DNA of 64,000 nt from NCBI RefSeq assembly GCF_014651915.1, contig NZ_BMXU01000001.1, forward strand, positions 1,247,501-1,311,500. The letters are read 5' to 3'. Source of the stretch: Parvularcula lutaonensis (GTDB lineage Bacteria > Pseudomonadota > Alphaproteobacteria > Caulobacterales > Parvularculaceae). The notes under the pieces are model-generated. The model saw nothing but the letters and a program-made list of their open reading frames with translations, ran no database searches and was not told the DNA's origin. The position numbers were made by a program, and so were the translations under genes. Each line of letters starts with the position of its first letter. The first letter of the stretch is position 1. This document shows, one piece after another, positions 36,584-46,786 of the stretch.

Positions 36584-37166
36584 TGGATGCCCCTGCAATA
36601 ACTTTAGCCCAAGCCTGAAGTTTTACGGCGTGATTCCCGAACGACAAGGTTGGGGACAGGCTTGTTTCATCATTTCTGGCGTCCGGGAGATGGGCACCAC
36701 GGTCGAGCCGTCGTGAGCGCTGGGTGGCTAGGGCAGAGCGTTTGTCCGCCGGTGGGCGGTTTTCCTGAGAGAGGGATCGTCCGGGCGCGGGGCTGGCCGT
36801 GCACTGACTAATATATGTATAGCGCGGACAGGCCCGCGCCCGGCGGTGATTTTGCGAGTGGCCCACAGAGCACTTTAAGCACTCGAGCAGGGAACGGGGT
36901 CGTTAAGTCCCGCACCTGCTTCACCGCCTCCGAAGCGAAACACGGAACGACCGGTTCGACCCTGGTTTCTTCAGGGGAGGGAGGGAGAATAGCGCGTCCG
37001 CAGAGGGCGTGGATAAGTTTCGGCTGTCGTCTCGGAGGCCGAAGCCGCCGGTGCGACCTGACTCTGTAATTCGGTCTTCCCGTGATGGGTCCCGGATAAT
37101 CGCTTCGCGATTTCCGGGATGACGGATGGACGGAGCCATCCGCAGAATGACAATGAGATGTAAGGC
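36584..37166. other. 583-base intergenic region without a supported gene
   Basis: Between the lipoprotein and the HtrA gene no frame shows a credible product. It holds a small A+T-rich island (around 36810-36822, TAATATATGTATAG) in otherwise GC-rich DNA and the palindrome listed separately. I see no tRNA or recognised RNA. Confidence 0.6.
37090..37119. repeat. REP-like palindromic repeat
   Basis: TCCCGGA and TCCGGGA enclose AATCGC-TTC-GCGATT with one bulged base, giving a 13-bp hairpin. The form, CCCGGATAATCGCTTCGCG and its mirror, is like the short dispersed palindromes common between alphaproteobacterial genes. It is the only copy noticed in the window. Confidence 0.6.
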
Positions 37167-38486
<1,320 letters not shown>

Positions 38487-38601
38487 GAGTGTCTCCCCGG
38501 ATGACCCTTAAGGGTTACCTCAGAACAGCTTCGCGCAAAACCCGTCAAAACGGTCGATCTTGCCCTTCGCTGTTTCGGAGATTACGTAGCACCCACAACA
38601 T

Positions 38602-38749
38602 AAGCTTTCGGGGCGGGGTGAAAGTCCCCACCGGCGGTGATGGAGCAGCGCTCCTCAGCCCGCGAGCGGAAGGTCTCCTTCGGGAGAGACGATGCAGGAA
38701 CCGGTGCGATTCCGGTGCCGACGGTTACAGTCCGGATGGTAGAAAGCTT
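38602..38749 (+). promoter_or_regulatory. FMN riboswitch (RFN element)
   Basis: The classic RFN blocks are present in order: AAGCTTTCGGGGCGGGGTGA at the start, AAGTCCCCACCGGCGGTGAT, AGCCCGCGAGC, then GATGCAGGAACCGGTGCGAT and GCCGACGGTTACAGTCCGGA, closing with GAAAGCTT that pairs with the 5' end. It binds FMN and represses riboflavin genes. The 140 bases between it and ribD contain no U-run hairpin, so control by ribosome access or Rho is more likely than intrinsic termination. Confidence 0.96.
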
Positions 38750-38876
38750 GGCCGGATGGGTGCGCTCCGACGCGTGCCCTGTTGACGCCCTTGGTGCAGC
38801 CTGTTTCGCGCGAGCGTCAGGCGGCTTCACCACTGGTGCGTTGCCGGTTGTCCGCGCCCCGATTGCTGGAAAGCTG

Positions 38877-38892
38877 AAGGAGGCGCGTTCTG
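38877..38892 (+). promoter_or_regulatory. Ribosome site fixing a CTG start for ribD
   Basis: AAGGAGG is followed six bases later by CTG. An in-frame TGA lies at 38875-38877 and no ATG, GTG or TTG occurs in frame before codon 26, which is downstream of the conserved HPNP motif. Confidence 0.75.
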
Positions 38893-39987
38893 TCGGACGC
38901 CCATTACATCCGCCGGGCCATCGAGCTCGCAAGGCAGGCCGAAGGGTTCACCCATCCGAACCCCATGGTCGGCTGCGTGCTCGTCAAGGACGGCAAGGTC
39001 ATCGCCGAGGGCTTCCATGCCCGGCCGGGCGAGGCCCATGCCGAGGCCATGGCGTTGAAGGAGGCGGGCGAGAACGCGCGCGGCGCGACAGCCTATGTGA
39101 CGCTCGAACCCTGCAACCACTATGGGCGGACACCCCCTTGCTCCCATGGCCTGATCGACGCCGGTGTGGCGCGGGTGGTCTATGGCATGCGCGATGTGAA
39201 CCCGGTGGCCGAAGGCGGGGCCGAGGCGCTGCGCAAGGCGGGGATCGCTGCTGAACTCGCTCCGGTGGAAGTGCGTGCGGAATGCGCGGCACTGGTCCGG
39301 CCCTGGGTCCATGCGATGAAATGCTGGCGGCCCTGGGTGACGGCGAAGCTGGCGATGACCCTCGACGGCTACACGGCAACCCCTTCAGGCGAATCGAAGT
39401 GGATCACCGGGCCCGAAGCACGCAGGCGGGGGCACGACCTTCGACAGCGTACCGACGCCATCATCGTTGGCAGCGGCACGGTGCTTGCGGATGATCCCGG
39501 CCTCGATCCGCGTCCGGAGGGGCGTGATGTCGCGCCGAGCCTGAAAGTCGTGATGGACAGCGGGCTCAGGACACCTGTCGACGCGAAGCTGCTGGCGACC
39601 CCCGGCCCGGTTCTCATCATCGGGCATGATGACGCGGACCATGACCGCGCTTCGGCGCTTGAAGCGGCGGGAGCGGAAATCGCGCTTCTTCCGGGGGCGG
39701 ATGGCCGACCTGACCTCAAGGAAGCCCTTCGCTACCTGCACAGCCGCGGGCTGGTCGATGTGATGATCGAAGGTGGCGGCACGCTGCTTGGCGCTGCGTT
39801 CGATGCTGGCGTGGTCGATGAAGTCTGGGCATTCGTCGCGCCGGTCCTGTTCGGAGCAGGCCGCCCGGCCATTGCGGGCCGGGGCCCCGAAAGCCTGGCC
39901 GATGCGTTCCAGCTCACCAAGGTCGAAACCGAAACGCTCGGCCCGGACATCCTGGTCCGTGGCCTCAAGGAAAGGACCGCCTCCTAA
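38890..39987 (+). CDS. ribD: Bifunctional riboflavin biosynthesis protein RibD (CTG start)
   Basis: A 365-residue enzyme with an N-terminal deaminase (about 1-145) and a C-terminal reductase (about 150-360), doing two middle steps of riboflavin synthesis. Zinc ligands are in GEAHAEAMAL and EPCNHYGRTPPC. The reductase has TAKLAMTLDGY, SGESKWITG and DVMIEGGGTLLGA. The first conserved block, DAHYIRRAIELARQ...HPNPMVGCVLV, lies before the first ATG, so the protein almost certainly starts at the CTG with AAGGAGG upstream. It is the first gene behind the FMN riboswitch, and its stop overlaps the ribE start. Confidence 0.93.
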   Translation: MSDAHYIRRAIELARQAEGFTHPNPMVGCVLVKDGKVIAEGFHARPGEAHAEAMALKEAGENARGATAYVTLEPCNHYGRTPPCSHGLIDAGVARVVYGMRDVNPVAEGGAEALRKAGIAAELAPVEVRAECAALVRPWVHAMKCWRPWVTAKLAMTLDGYTATPSGESKWITGPEARRRGHDLRQRTDAIIVGSGTVLADDPGLDPRPEGRDVAPSLKVVMDSGLRTPVDAKLLATPGPVLIIGHDDADHDRASALEAAGAEIALLPGADGRPDLKEALRYLHSRGLVDVMIEGGGTLLGAAFDAGVVDEVWAFVAPVLFGAGRPAIAGRGPESLADAFQLTKVETETLGPDILVRGLKERTAS

Positions 39988-40583
39988 TGTTCACGGGACT
40001 GATTGAGGAAATCGGCACAGTTGTCGCGCTGACCGACACGGGCAAGGGCGTCGACCTGACCGTGCGCGGGCCGCTCTGCGCGTCGGACGCCAAACTCGGC
40101 GACTCGATAGCCGTGCAGGGTGTCTGCCTGACGATCACGGATTTCGATGACGAGAACATGACCTTCGGCCTCGCGCCCGAGACGCTGCGCCGCACAAGCC
40201 TGGGGGCACTTGAGGAAGGCGACGGCGTGAACCTCGAACGCGCCTGCCTCCCGACGACGCGACTGGGCGGGCACTATGTCCAGGGGCATGTCGATGGCAC
40301 GGGCAGGCTGCGTGAGATCCGCGAGGACGGCGATGCACTGTGGGTCACGATCGATACGCCTGCGGAGCTTCTCAAGTATGTCGTCGAGAAGGCCTATGTC
40401 GCCATCGACGGAACGTCCCTCACGGTGACGGCCGTGGACGACACATCATTCAGCGTGATGCTGGTCCGGCATACCCAGCCGCTTATCACGCTTCCGACAA
40501 AACAGCCGGGACAACCGGTCAACCTGGAGGTCGATATCATGGCCAAGTTCGCAGAGAAGATCATCAAGGAGCATATGCAATGA
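39987..40583 (+). CDS. ribE: Riboflavin synthase (alpha subunit)
   Basis: A 198-residue enzyme that dismutates two lumazine molecules to riboflavin. Two homologous lumazine-binding domains are visible, opening with [12 protein letters not shown] and [13 protein letters not shown], each ending in a barrel-like strand set ([26 protein letters not shown]). The ATG shares its A with the ribD stop codon (TAATG) and its own stop overlaps ribB (ATGA), so translation is coupled. Confidence 0.95.
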   Translation: MFTGLIEEIGTVVALTDTGKGVDLTVRGPLCASDAKLGDSIAVQGVCLTITDFDDENMTFGLAPETLRRTSLGALEEGDGVNLERACLPTTRLGGHYVQGHVDGTGRLREIREDGDALWVTIDTPAELLKYVVEKAYVAIDGTSLTVTAVDDTSFSVMLVRHTQPLITLPTKQPGQPVNLEVDIMAKFAEKIIKEHMQ

Positions 40584-41212
40584 GCGGTTTCGTCAGTGTC
40601 GAGAAGGCCGCCCAGGCTCTGGCCGAGGGCAGATTCGTCATCATCGCCGATGATGAGGGCCGGGAGAACGAGGGCGACCTCGTCATCGCTGCCGAGTTTG
40701 CAACGCCCGAGGCGATCAATTTCTGCGCCATGCATGGCCGAGGGCTGATCTGCTGCGCCCTGGCGCCGGAGATCATCGAGCACCTGCAGCTCAAACCCAT
40801 GGTGCCGCAGGAAGACAACAAGTCGGGCTTCGGTACGGCCTTCACCGTGTCGGTCGAGGCGCGCGAAGGCGTGTCGACAGGCATCTCTGCTGCGGACCGT
40901 GCACGGACGGTGGAAGCTCTCATCAACCCTGACGCCAAGCCGGAGGACCTCGTCTCACCGGGCCACATGTTCCCCCTGCGCGCGCAACCGGGGGGCACGC
41001 TGACCCGCGGCGGGCAGACCGAGGCTTCGGTTGACCTTGCGAAGATCGCTGGGCTTCGTCCGGGTGCGGTGATCTGCGAAATCATGAATGATGACGGCAC
41101 CATGGCCCGGCGTCCCGAGCTCGAAGCCTTTGCGCAGAAGCACGATATCCCGATCACCACGACCGAGGCGATCCGACAGCACCTGCTGGCCGCCAAGGCC
41201 GAAGCCGCCTGA
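40580..41212 (+). CDS. ribB: 3,4-dihydroxy-2-butanone 4-phosphate synthase
   Basis: A 210-residue enzyme that makes the four-carbon precursor of riboflavin from ribulose 5-phosphate. Signature blocks are [20 protein letters not shown] (metal-binding Glu), [34 protein letters not shown] and [16 protein letters not shown]. The sequence stops after this domain, so the GTP cyclohydrolase II (RibA) half of the common fusion is absent and must be encoded elsewhere. Confidence 0.95.
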   Translation: MSGFVSVEKAAQALAEGRFVIIADDEGRENEGDLVIAAEFATPEAINFCAMHGRGLICCALAPEIIEHLQLKPMVPQEDNKSGFGTAFTVSVEAREGVSTGISAADRARTVEALINPDAKPEDLVSPGHMFPLRAQPGGTLTRGGQTEASVDLAKIAGLRPGAVICEIMNDDGTMARRPELEAFAQKHDIPITTTEAIRQHLLAAKAEAA

Positions 41213-41266
41213 TCATGGCGGCGCGGCGCTCTCCGCAACGACACCCATCAAGAAGAAGGCCAAGAC

Positions 41267-41737
41267 ATGAAACGCATTGAAGGCAGCGCGGACGGCAAGG
41301 GTCTCCGCATCTGCGTTATCGATACAGGCTGGAATGACTTTATCGTCAGTAGGCTGACCGAAGGCGCGCTGGCCACCTTGAAGAAGCACGGCGTCGCGGA
41401 CGACGACATCACCCATGTCACCGTCGCGGGCGCCTTCGAAGTGCCGATCGCGGCGAAGACGGCGGCCGAGACCGGGCGCTATGACGCCATTGTCGGGCTC
41501 GGCTGTGTCATCCGCGGTGCGACCGCGCATTTCGATTATGTGGCGGGCGAAGCGGCCAAGGGCATCGCCAAGGTCGGCCTCGAGACCGGCGTCCCGGTGA
41601 TCTTTGGCATCCTGACGACCGAGACGGTCGAGCAGGCCATGGACCGTGCAGGGATCAAGCTCGGCAACAAGGGCGCGGAAGCCGCGACCGTGGCCGTCGA
41701 GACGGCCCGCACGCTGCAAGCGATCAAGGAAGGCTGA
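41267..41737 (+). CDS. ribH: 6,7-dimethyl-8-ribityllumazine synthase
   Basis: A 156-residue lumazine synthase that condenses the RibB and RibD products and assembles into shell-like oligomers. Family blocks are VIDTGWNDFIVSRLTEGAL, VAGAFEVPIAAKTAAETGRY, GLGCVIRGATAHFDYVAGEA and GILTTETVEQAMDRAG. It follows ribB by 54 bases and precedes folE by 3, where many relatives have nusB. Confidence 0.94.
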   Translation: MKRIEGSADGKGLRICVIDTGWNDFIVSRLTEGALATLKKHGVADDDITHVTVAGAFEVPIAAKTAAETGRYDAIVGLGCVIRGATAHFDYVAGEAAKGIAKVGLETGVPVIFGILTTETVEQAMDRAGIKLGNKGAEAATVAVETARTLQAIKEG

Positions 41738-41740
41738 GCC

Positions 41741-42313
41741 GTGGCAGAGACCCCCTCCCGGGAGAAGGCCCTCGAGGCCGTCCGTACCCTTCTCGCCTAT
41801 ATCGGTGACGATCCGGACCGTGAGGGCCTGATCGACACGCCGAAGCGGTTCCTTGGCGCCTATGACGACTGGTTCAAGGGCTACAAGGAAGATCCCGAAG
41901 CCCTCCTTGGGCGGACGTTCGATGATGTTGGCGGGTACAACGACATCGTCATTATGAAGGATATCCGCTTCGAGAGCCATTGCGAGCACCACGTCGCGCC
42001 GATGATCGGCACGGCCCATGTCGCCTACCTGCCCTCGGACAAGGTGGTCGGCATCTCGAAGCTGGCGCGCGTCGTCGATGCTTATGCCAAGCGCCTGCAA
42101 AGCCAGGAGACGCTCACGGAGCAGATCGCCCAGACGATCGACCGTGTGCTGAAGCCCCGGGGCGTGGCCGTCATCATGTATGGCGAGCACCAGTGCATCT
42201 CTACCCGCGGCATCAACAAGCAGGGCGTGGATTGCGTGACGCGGACGCTGCTGGGTGAGTTCAAGACGGACCCGGCGATGCTGGACCAGCTGATGCAGTT
42301 GATCAGGACCTAG
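41741..42313 (+). CDS. folE: GTP cyclohydrolase I
   Basis: A 190-residue enzyme that turns GTP into dihydroneopterin triphosphate for folate. The start is GTG, 3 bases after ribH. DIRFESHCEHHVAPM is the zinc-binding signature, followed by VAYLPSDKVVGISKLARVVD and GEHQCISTRG. The motif set separates it clearly from RibA. Being in the FMN-riboswitch operon would tie folate and riboflavin branches, both GTP users, to the same signal. Confidence 0.94.
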   Translation: MAETPSREKALEAVRTLLAYIGDDPDREGLIDTPKRFLGAYDDWFKGYKEDPEALLGRTFDDVGGYNDIVIMKDIRFESHCEHHVAPMIGTAHVAYLPSDKVVGISKLARVVDAYAKRLQSQETLTEQIAQTIDRVLKPRGVAVIMYGEHQCISTRGINKQGVDCVTRTLLGEFKTDPAMLDQLMQLIRT

Positions 42314-42526
42314 ATGCGCCTTGCTGCAAGCATCCTTCTTGCGGTCGTCTGCATCGGCTGGGCTGTGCTCCTAGCTGAGGTGACCGCCGCTGGCGATCCG
42401 GGCTGGAACCTACCAACCATGGCGAGGTATCTCTTCGTGCCGATCATCGAAGGAATCTACCTACCGTTTTATAGTGGCTGGATTCTGATCGTATTCAGTC
42501 GGCTGCTTTCGCGCGCTCGACACTGA
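42314..42526 (+). CDS. Small two-helix membrane protein
   Basis: A 70-residue hydrophobic protein with two predicted membrane helices (about 5-25 and 42-63) and a basic tail, starting directly after the folE stop with no spacer. No family recognised. The end lies 3 bases from the convergent ybgC stop. Coding is supported by position and hydrophobic pattern only. Confidence 0.5.
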   Translation: MRLAASILLAVVCIGWAVLLAEVTAAGDPGWNLPTMARYLFVPIIEGIYLPFYSGWILIVFSRLLSRARH

Positions 42527-42529
42527 TGA

Positions 42530-42934
42530 TCAGCCCACCATCTCCGCCATGCGCTTGGCGAGCGCTTCCGGCATGCGCCGGGGGCGGCCGTCGAGCGTGA
42601 TGACGGCGACCACCACCTGGCCGTCGGCGAGGAGTTCCTCGCCGCGCCAGATCTTCTGCTCAAAGACCATCTTGGCACCCTTAGCCGCAACGAGGTCCGT
42701 CTCCACCGTGATCACGTCATCGAGCTTTGCCGGAAGGCGATAGCGGATGTTGAGTTGCGACACCGCAAAGGTGCAGGGGTCGTCGCCCTCCATCAGCTTC
42801 GAGAGGTCGGAGAAGTTCTCCCGCAGACTCTCGGACCGTCCGCGCTCGAAGTATTTGACGTAGTTGGCGTGGTAGACGATGCCCGTGATGTCGGTGTCTT
42901 CGAAATAGATGCGGAAATCGATGCGGTGGGCCAT
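42530..42934 (-). CDS. ybgC: YbgC-type acyl-CoA thioesterase
   Basis: A 134-residue hotdog-fold thioesterase. The catalytic aspartate lies in FEDTDITGIVYHANYVKYFE, the family signature. It usually precedes the tol-pal genes, where it acts on acyl-CoA or acyl-ACP. Here the tol genes do not follow because the convergent folE end lies directly behind. The start (MAHRIDF) is one base after the ruvB stop, so it is the fourth gene of the ruv operon. Confidence 0.92.
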   Translation of the reverse strand: MAHRIDFRIYFEDTDITGIVYHANYVKYFERGRSESLRENFSDLSKLMEGDDPCTFAVSQLNIRYRLPAKLDDVITVETDLVAAKGAKMVFEQKIWRGEELLADGQVVVAVITLDGRPRRMPEALAKRMAEMVG

Positions 42935-42935
42935 C

Positions 42936-43949
42936 TCAGAAAAGCTCCGGGTTCCTGCTCGGCGGGACGAGGCCCAGGTGGCGGTAGGCCCGCTCGGTGA
43001 CAACCCTGCCCCGCGGCGTGCGCTGGATCAGGCCCTGTTGCAGGAGATAGGGCTCGATCACGTCCTCGATCGCGTCGCGGCCTTCTGACAGGCTGGCGGC
43101 CAGGGTTTCGACGCCCACCGGGCCGCCGGAGAAGTTCTCGGCGATGACGGTGAGGTAGCGGCGATCGAGGCGGTCGAGGCCCGCGCTGTCGACTTCCAGC
43201 CGGGCGAGGGCGTCCTGCGCCGTCTGCTGATCAATGCGGCCATCGCCGTCGACGGCGGCCACATCACGGACGCGGCGGAGGAGCCTGCCTGTCACCCGCG
43301 GTGTCCCCCGGCTGCGCCGGGCGATTTCCATCGCTCCGTCTTCGTCGATCGGTGTGCCGAGCTTCTCCGCGCCGCGGCGGACGATGCGGGCAAGCTCGTC
43401 GGGCTCATAGAATTCGAGGCGCAGCGGGATGCCGAAACGGTCGAGGAGCGGCTTGGTCAGGAGGCCCGAGCGGGTCGTCGCGCCCACCAACGTGAAGCGC
43501 GGCAGGTCGATCTTCACCGAGCGCGCCGACGGCCCCTCGCCGATGATGAGGTCGAGGTGAAAATCCTCCATCGCCGGGTACAGAATTTCTTCGACGGCAG
43601 GCGTCAGGCGGTGGATCTCATCAATAAAGAGAACGTCATTCGGCTCAAGGCCGGTGAGGAGCGCTGCAAGGTCGCCTGCCTTGGCAATGACCGGGCCGGA
43701 GGTCGCGCGGAAGCCGACGCCGAGCTCGTTGGCGACGATCTGCGCGAGGGTCGTCTTGCCAAGTCCCGGCGGGCCGAAGAAGAGGACGTGGTCCATCGCT
43801 TCTTCGCGCTTCTTGGCCGCTTCGACGAAGACGCGGAGGTTGTCCTTGACGCTCCGCTGGCCGACGAAATCGTCGAGGCGCTTGGGGCGCAGGGCTGCAT
43901 CGTCGTCCGATGGCTGAAGATCGGGTTCTGTGATCCGCTCGTCGTTCAT
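42936..43949 (-). CDS. ruvB: Holliday junction helicase RuvB
   Basis: A 337-residue AAA+ motor that drives branch migration with Ruv[13 protein letters not shown] opens the protein, Walker A is [14 protein letters not shown] and Walker B is [10 protein letters not shown]. The winged-helix end shows [12 protein letters not shown] and [18 protein letters not shown]. It overlaps ruvA by 4 bases. Confidence 0.97.
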   Translation of the reverse strand: MNDERITEPDLQPSDDDAALRPKRLDDFVGQRSVKDNLRVFVEAAKKREEAMDHVLFFGPPGLGKTTLAQIVANELGVGFRATSGPVIAKAGDLAALLTGLEPNDVLFIDEIHRLTPAVEEILYPAMEDFHLDLIIGEGPSARSVKIDLPRFTLVGATTRSGLLTKPLLDRFGIPLRLEFYEPDELARIVRRGAEKLGTPIDEDGAMEIARRSRGTPRVTGRLLRRVRDVAAVDGDGRIDQQTAQDALARLEVDSAGLDRLDRRYLTVIAENFSGGPVGVETLAASLSEGRDAIEDVIEPYLLQQGLIQRTPRGRVVTERAYRHLGLVPPSRNPELF

Positions 43950-44554
43950 TTCGGCGCCAGCAGTTTGAGGGCTGCGGGGATGAGCTGCTCGACGGTCATG
44001 TCGTCGGAGGTCTTCGCTTCCGCCACGGCCTTGCGGGCCAAGGCCTCGTCATAGCCGAGATTGACCAGTGCAGACACGGCCTCGAAGGCAACGCCGGACG
44101 GGGCTGGCGCGTCGTCGTGTTCCGGCACAGAGATTGGCGCGCGGCCCGCATAGATGCCAGCAGTTTTGTCCTTCAACTCCGTGACGATCCGTGTAGCGAG
44201 CTTCGGTCCGACGCCCTGTGCGCGGGAGACGGCCGTTTTGTCGCCGAGGGAGATTGCATCGAGCAGCGCGCCGGGCTTGAGGACCTGCAGGATGGCAAGG
44301 GCAGCCTTGGAACCGACGCCCTGCACCGATTGCAACATGCGGAAGCAGCGGCGCTCGTCCTCGGTCTCGAAAGCGACGAGCTTGATGAACGTCTCGGCGA
44401 CAAGGGTTTCAACGGCGACCTGTACCGGCTCGCCCACCGTCATTTTCTGGAGCGTGCGCGGCGCGCAGCCGACCTCGTACCCGACACCGCCGACGTCAAT
44501 GATCGCGGTGTCAGCACTGACGCTCAGCACACGTCCCGAGAGATAGCCGATCAT
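43946..44554 (-). CDS. ruvA: Holliday junction protein RuvA
   Basis: A 202-residue four-way-junction binding protein. The OB-fold N-terminus [12 protein letters not shown], two helix-hairpin-helix motifs ([13 protein letters not shown] and [19 protein letters not shown]) and the C-terminal RuvB-binding domain (about 150-200, [15 protein letters not shown]) are all present. It overlaps ruvC and ruvB by 4 bases each. Confidence 0.97.
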   Translation of the reverse strand: MIGYLSGRVLSVSADTAIIDVGGVGYEVGCAPRTLQKMTVGEPVQVAVETLVAETFIKLVAFETEDERRCFRMLQSVQGVGSKAALAILQVLKPGALLDAISLGDKTAVSRAQGVGPKLATRIVTELKDKTAGIYAGRAPISVPEHDDAPAPSGVAFEAVSALVNLGYDEALARKAVAEAKTSDDMTVEQLIPAALKLLAPK

Positions 44555-45054
44555 GAAACGGCCCTCAGCGCGGCAGTCTTGCGGTGGAAGGCATGGCAGA
44601 GCGCGATGGCGAGTGCGTCTGCCGCATCGGCAGTCTCCGCCCGGCTACCGGGGAGGAGACGCGCGACCATGGCGGCGACCTGCGTCTTATCGGCATGGCC
44701 TGCTCCGACCACGGATTTCTTGATGCGGTTGGCGGCATACTCCGCCACCGGCACGGAGTGGCGCGCCGGGGCGAGGAGGCAGACGCCCCTCGCCTGCCCC
44801 AGCTTGAGGGCCGAGCGCGGGTCGGCATTGACGAAGGTCTCCTCCACCGCCGCCTCGTCCGGCGCGTGGTCGGCCACCAGGGCGTCAAGGGCTTCGGCAA
44901 GGGCGCAGAGCCTGTCGGCGAGGGCGAGCTTTGCGGGCGGGGTTATGGCCCCGGACGCGAGGAAGGCGACCCGCGAACCTTGGCAGGTGATGAGCCCCCA
45001 GCCTGTGCGGCGAAGGCCTGGATCGATACCGAGAATGCGGACGGACTGCGCCAA
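44551..45054 (-). CDS. ruvC: Crossover junction endodeoxyribonuclease RuvC
   Basis: A 167-residue Holliday junction resolvase. Catalytic acids are in ILGIDPGLRRTGWG, AAVEETFVNADPRSALKLG and the C-terminal TADAADALAIALCHA. The start is TTG (AAAGGTGG upstream), which gives the family length; longer versions of the frame carry no similarity. It is the first gene of ruvC-ruvA-ruvB-ybgC. Confidence 0.95.
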   Translation of the reverse strand: MAQSVRILGIDPGLRRTGWGLITCQGSRVAFLASGAITPPAKLALADRLCALAEALDALVADHAPDEAAVEETFVNADPRSALKLGQARGVCLLAPARHSVPVAEYAANRIKKSVVGAGHADKTQVAAMVARLLPGSRAETADAADALAIALCHAFHRKTAALRAVS

Positions 45055-45171
45055 GGGACCACCTTTGTTCTCACCCGTCTTCGGGGAGGTCGCGCCGCGG
45101 TTCAAGCCTTTGCGAGAATGGCGAACGCTTCCCCGCGCCCGCGCCTTAGCCCAGCAACAAGGAGGCGCACC

Positions 45172-45318
45172 ATGCCCAAAGATCAACCCGACAAAGACGA
45201 TAAGCCGGAGACTGAAGACGAGCGCCTCGAGGAAGGCCTCGACGACACCTTCCCGGCCAGCGACCCCGCCTCGGAAGCCCGCGAGCCGAAGCCCGGGGGG
45301 CATGAGAAAGACGCCTAG
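45172..45318 (+). CDS. Small acidic protein with DTFPASDP motif
   Basis: A 48-residue, very charged protein with LEEGLDDTFPASDPAS in its centre. The DTFPASDP motif is shared by many short alphaproteobacterial proteins of unknown role; this is recalled, not searched. AAGGAGG lies seven bases before the ATG, one of the best ribosome sites in the window. It is divergent from ruvC and its stop overlaps the thiE stop by 4 bases. Confidence 0.75.
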   Translation: MPKDQPDKDDKPETEDERLEEGLDDTFPASDPASEAREPKPGGHEKDA

Positions 45319-45956
45319 GCGCCAAGCGCCGCCTGGAAGGCTCTTGCACCAGCTTCGGCGCCGTCTGGATGATTCCAGATGGCGCCTGAGACGGCGACGT
45401 AGTCAGCTCCTGCCTCAATCAGGCTGCGCGCCGTCTCCGCCGTGATCCCCCCGATCGCCACGCAGGGCACCGTCGCCATCTCTGACCACCGGGACAGGAT
45501 TTCGGGGTCCGCGTGATGCTCGACCGCCTTGGTCGTCGTCGGGAAGAAGGCGCCAAAGGCGACATAGTCCGCGCCCGCTTCGCCTGCCTCCATCGCCAAA
45601 TGGATGCTGTCGTGGCAGGTGACGCCGATGTCCCTGTCCTCGCCGAGAAGGCGCCGGGCTTCAGCCACCGAGCCGTCAGACTGGCCGATATGGACGCCAT
45701 CGGCACCGGCCTTTTTCGCCAAGTCCGCCCGGTCATTGATCAGCAAGCCGACGCCTGCCTGCGCGCAAAGCGGCAGCAGGGTCTCGGCAGCGCGCAGGAC
45801 CTCGTCATCCCCAACATCCTTGAGCCGGAGCTGCAGGCAGGCGACATCCGCCGCGGTGCCCGCGCTCGTGCCGAATACGCGCACGACCTCCTCGGCGAAG
45901 GCCGGGAGGTCTGCAATCTTGGGAGGGGTGATCAGGTAAAGAGCTGGGTCCGTCAT
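45315..45956 (-). CDS. thiE: Thiamine phosphate synthase
   Basis: A 213-residue TIM-barrel enzyme that joins the pyrimidine and thiazole parts of vitamin B1. CLQLRLKD, LLINDRADLAKKAGADGVHIGQ, GVTCHDSIHLAMEAGEAGAD and GGITAETARSLIEAGADYVA are the family blocks. The ATG overlaps the coq4 stop (ATGA). A TenI-type variant cannot be excluded, but the phosphate-binding pattern supports ThiE. Confidence 0.88.
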   Translation of the reverse strand: MTDPALYLITPPKIADLPAFAEEVVRVFGTSAGTAADVACLQLRLKDVGDDEVLRAAETLLPLCAQAGVGLLINDRADLAKKAGADGVHIGQSDGSVAEARRLLGEDRDIGVTCHDSIHLAMEAGEAGADYVAFGAFFPTTTKAVEHHADPEILSRWSEMATVPCVAIGGITAETARSLIEAGADYVAVSGAIWNHPDGAEAGARAFQAALGA

Positions 45957-46714
45957 GCCGCCTGCGGTTGGACCAGGGCGAGGAGTCGCTCCTGGGGCAA
46001 GGCCGCATAGACGGGACACGGGACGATGTTCAACTCCTCACGGACCTCTCGCAGGCGGCGGTCCAGGAGGTCGATGAAATTGACGTGCAGCAGGTCCGCC
46101 GAAGCCCTACCCATGCGCCCGCCATTGTTGACGACCTTGAAGACCGGCAGGGACGGATCCTCGAGCTTCACCCTTATCGCGCCCATGCGGGCGAGATACT
46201 TGTTGCCACGGTTGCCGGTGATCTTGCTCGTGAAGTTGAGCAGCGCCAGCTCACCGAGGCTGTCACGGTTGTAGCCCGTGAGGACATGGAACATGTCGTG
46301 GGTGATGTTCAGCCAGTAGGTGAAGGCCGAATATTCAGGGTATTCGCGCTCGAAATCTTCGGTCAGCAGCCCCTTGTCGCGAAAACTCTGGGCAACGCCG
46401 TCGGTATCGAGACCCTCGCGGTCCATGAAATCGGCATAGGTCCGCCCCACCGTGCCGACGGGCAGCTCGCGGAGGCGCTGGCGGTCATCGAGGGCGCGGA
46501 AGATCGCGCGGCGGTCGTTGACCATTTGCTCGTAGAACGGCCCGCGGGCGAAGCGCTCGAACGTCCTGTGCAACATGCCGCCATTGATGTTGTAAGAGAA
46601 ATCGAAGACGTAGCTCGTTTCTTCCTTGTTGCGCATCAGGCCGAAAAACGCAGCCAGCGACTTGTCCGGCCGGATCGGCGGAGCAGGCGGCATCTTGATT
46701 TTCGACATATCCAT
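45953..46714 (-). CDS. coq4: Coq4 family ubiquinone biosynthesis protein
   Basis: A 253-residue protein with the Coq4 metal-binding signature THDMFHVLTGYNRDSLGELAL (HDxxH, split across residues near 138-158) and a YADFMDREGLD block. In eukaryotes Coq4 is needed for ubiquinone synthesis and removes or replaces a ring carbon substituent; many alphaproteobacteria have it. CGGAGG precedes the ATG. It overlaps thiE by 4 bases. Confidence 0.88.
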   Translation of the reverse strand: MDMSKIKMPPAPPIRPDKSLAAFFGLMRNKEETSYVFDFSYNINGGMLHRTFERFARGPFYEQMVNDRRAIFRALDDRQRLRELPVGTVGRTYADFMDREGLDTDGVAQSFRDKGLLTEDFEREYPEYSAFTYWLNITHDMFHVLTGYNRDSLGELALLNFTSKITGNRGNKYLARMGAIRVKLEDPSLPVFKVVNNGGRMGRASADLLHVNFIDLLDRRLREVREELNIVPCPVYAALPQERLLALVQPQAA

Positions 46715-46786
46715 GGGCGACCTCCGAGCGTGAAAGATGAGGCTAGTTCACCTTTCCGTCCAGCCCATGACCGCCAAAGATTATTA

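Noticed and set aside
36584-37166. Short open frames before htrA
   Set aside because: None has a ribosome site, plausible composition or recognisable domain.
41741-42313. RibA (GTP cyclohydrolase II) in the riboflavin operon
   Set aside because: The HCEHHVAP zinc signature and overall pattern identify GTP cyclohydrolase I (FolE).
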